This document shows, one piece after another, positions 4,956 through 5,448 of a stretch of DNA of 5,448 bases. Below the pieces are notes generated by a model, which was not told the origin of the DNA, did not search any database, and saw only the letters and a list, made by a program, of their open reading frames with translations. The stretch's first letter is position 1. Every line of letters begins with the position of its first letter. Position numbers and translations under genes: made by a program. Where the stretch lies: contig JALWQQ010000130.1 of the NCBI GenBank assembly GCA_027083075.1, positions 1 to 5,448 of the forward strand, read 5' to 3'. This stretch comes from Campylobacteraceae bacterium (GTDB taxonomy: Bacteria > Campylobacterota > Campylobacteria > Campylobacterales > Sulfurovaceae).

Positions 4956-4967
4956 TACCTTTTGTGA

Positions 4968-4973
4968 TATAAT
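4968..4973 (+). promoter_or_regulatory. Extended -10 box of the ilvD promoter
   Basis: TGATATAAT (4965-4973) contains a perfect TATAAT with TGn upstream, giving a predicted start near 4980 and a leader of about 25 bases. The -35 position (about 4945-4950, TTAAAT) is weak and falls inside the divergent tRNA promoter. The leader is too short for an attenuator or riboswitch. Confidence 0.7.
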
Positions 4974-5004
4974 CGCCAAAATTTGATCTAAGGCAAGGAA
5001 AAGC

Positions 5005-5448
5005 ATGCGAAGTGACGAGATAAAACGCGGTCATAGCCGCACTCCGCACCGCTCCTTACTGCGGGCGACGGGACTAACGGACGAAGACTTTGGCAAGCCC
5101 TTTATCGGGGTGGCCAACTCTTTTATAGAGCTGATCCCCGGACACTACTTTCTCAACAGGGTTGCCGAGATCATCAAAGAGGAGATCCGCGCCAACGGAT
5201 GCGTACCTTTTGAGTTTAACACGATCGGTGTCGATGACGGCATCGCGATGGGACACGACGGCATGCTCTATTCGCTTCCGAGTCGTGAATTGATCGCCAA
5301 CTCCGTAGAAACGGTGATGAATGCCCACAAACTCGACGCCATGATCGCGATCCCCAACTGCGACAAGATCGTTCCGGGGATGATCATGGGGGCCCTGCGG
5401 GTCAACGTTCCCACCGTCTTCGTCAGCGGCGGTCCGATGGCTGCCGGC
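5005..5448 (+). CDS. ilvD: Dihydroxy-acid dehydratase, N-terminal part (runs off the right edge)
   Basis: Visible are 148 residues of a protein usually about 560 long. It dehydrates 2,3-dihydroxy-isovalerate and 2,3-dihydroxy-3-methylvalerate to the 2-keto acids, the third common step of valine and isoleucine synthesis, and supplies the leucine branch. Signatures: RSLLRATG (17-23), [16 protein letters not shown] (35-50), [27 protein letters not shown] (70-96, D77/D78 in the metal-binding region), and NCDKIVPGM (118-126) with cluster ligand C119 and the active-site lysine K121. The PGH sequence at 45-47, where plant-like [2Fe-2S] enzymes have a cysteine (TPCN), matches the E. coli-type enzyme with an oxygen-labile [4Fe-4S] cluster; this class assignment is an inference. 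Start ATG 5005 has AAGGA (4995-4999) five bases upstream. Confidence 0.97.
   Translation, partial: MRSDEIKRGHSRTPHRSLLRATGLTDEDFGKPFIGVANSFIELIPGHYFLNRVAEIIKEEIRANGCVPFEFNTIGVDDGIAMGHDGMLYSLPSRELIANSVETVMNAHKLDAMIAIPNCDKIVPGMIMGALRVNVPTVFVSGGPMAAG

Noticed and set aside
4452..4967. Short ORFs on both strands (65-69 codons), with products like RDSNPRPQPWQG
   Set aside because: These are translations of tRNA genes, a frequent annotation artefact.
5074..5328. Minus-strand ORF of 84 codons
   Set aside because: Antisense to ilvD, which is unmistakable in the plus frame.

Overview
The window looks like chromosome of a free-living member of the Campylobacterota (Sulfurimonas/Sulfurovum-like). This is an inference from the genes: an ilvD beside a Gly-Leu-Cys-Ser tRNA cluster, a group II truncated globin, a small SRP RNA, dense gene packing, and promoters made of a strong extended -10 with a mostly weak -35. 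All five tRNA genes encode their own CCA end. No mobile element, CRISPR array or phage gene was found.

Layout. Positions 1-821 (minus) hold the N-terminal part of an exported solute-binding (SBP_bac_3) protein that runs off the left edge and starts at GTG. A roughly 170-base AT-rich gap follows. Next come the SRP RNA gene (ffs, about 994-1098) and tRNA-Ser(GGA) (1105-1192), probably one transcript. A DUF503 gene (1195-1470, minus) ends two bases from that tRNA. It is divergent from a tightly coupled three-gene unit (1548-2964): a MORN-repeat lipoprotein, a YgjP-like zinc metallopeptidase and a small membrane-anchored zinc-ribbon protein, joined by 4-base GTGA and ATGA overlaps. A near-consensus promoter at the end of the third gene drives a truncated haemoglobin (3012-3473). 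This gene converges, with a 4-base overlap, on an exported MsrB-MsrA fusion (3470-4405, minus). Positions 4492-4895 (minus) are a tRNA operon in the order Gly(GCC)-Leu(UAA)-Cys(GCA)-Ser(UGA). Its promoter lies back to back with that of ilvD (5005 to the right edge, plus).

Function. Most genes are housekeeping: protein targeting, translation and branched-chain amino-acid synthesis. The globin and the periplasmic methionine sulfoxide reductase suggest handling of oxygen or reactive oxygen/nitrogen species, though they lie on opposite strands. The least understood part is the lipoprotein/metallopeptidase/zinc-ribbon unit, the only candidate here for an undescribed system; evidence for a shared function is limited to gene packing. 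No convincing intrinsic terminator was seen anywhere in the window.
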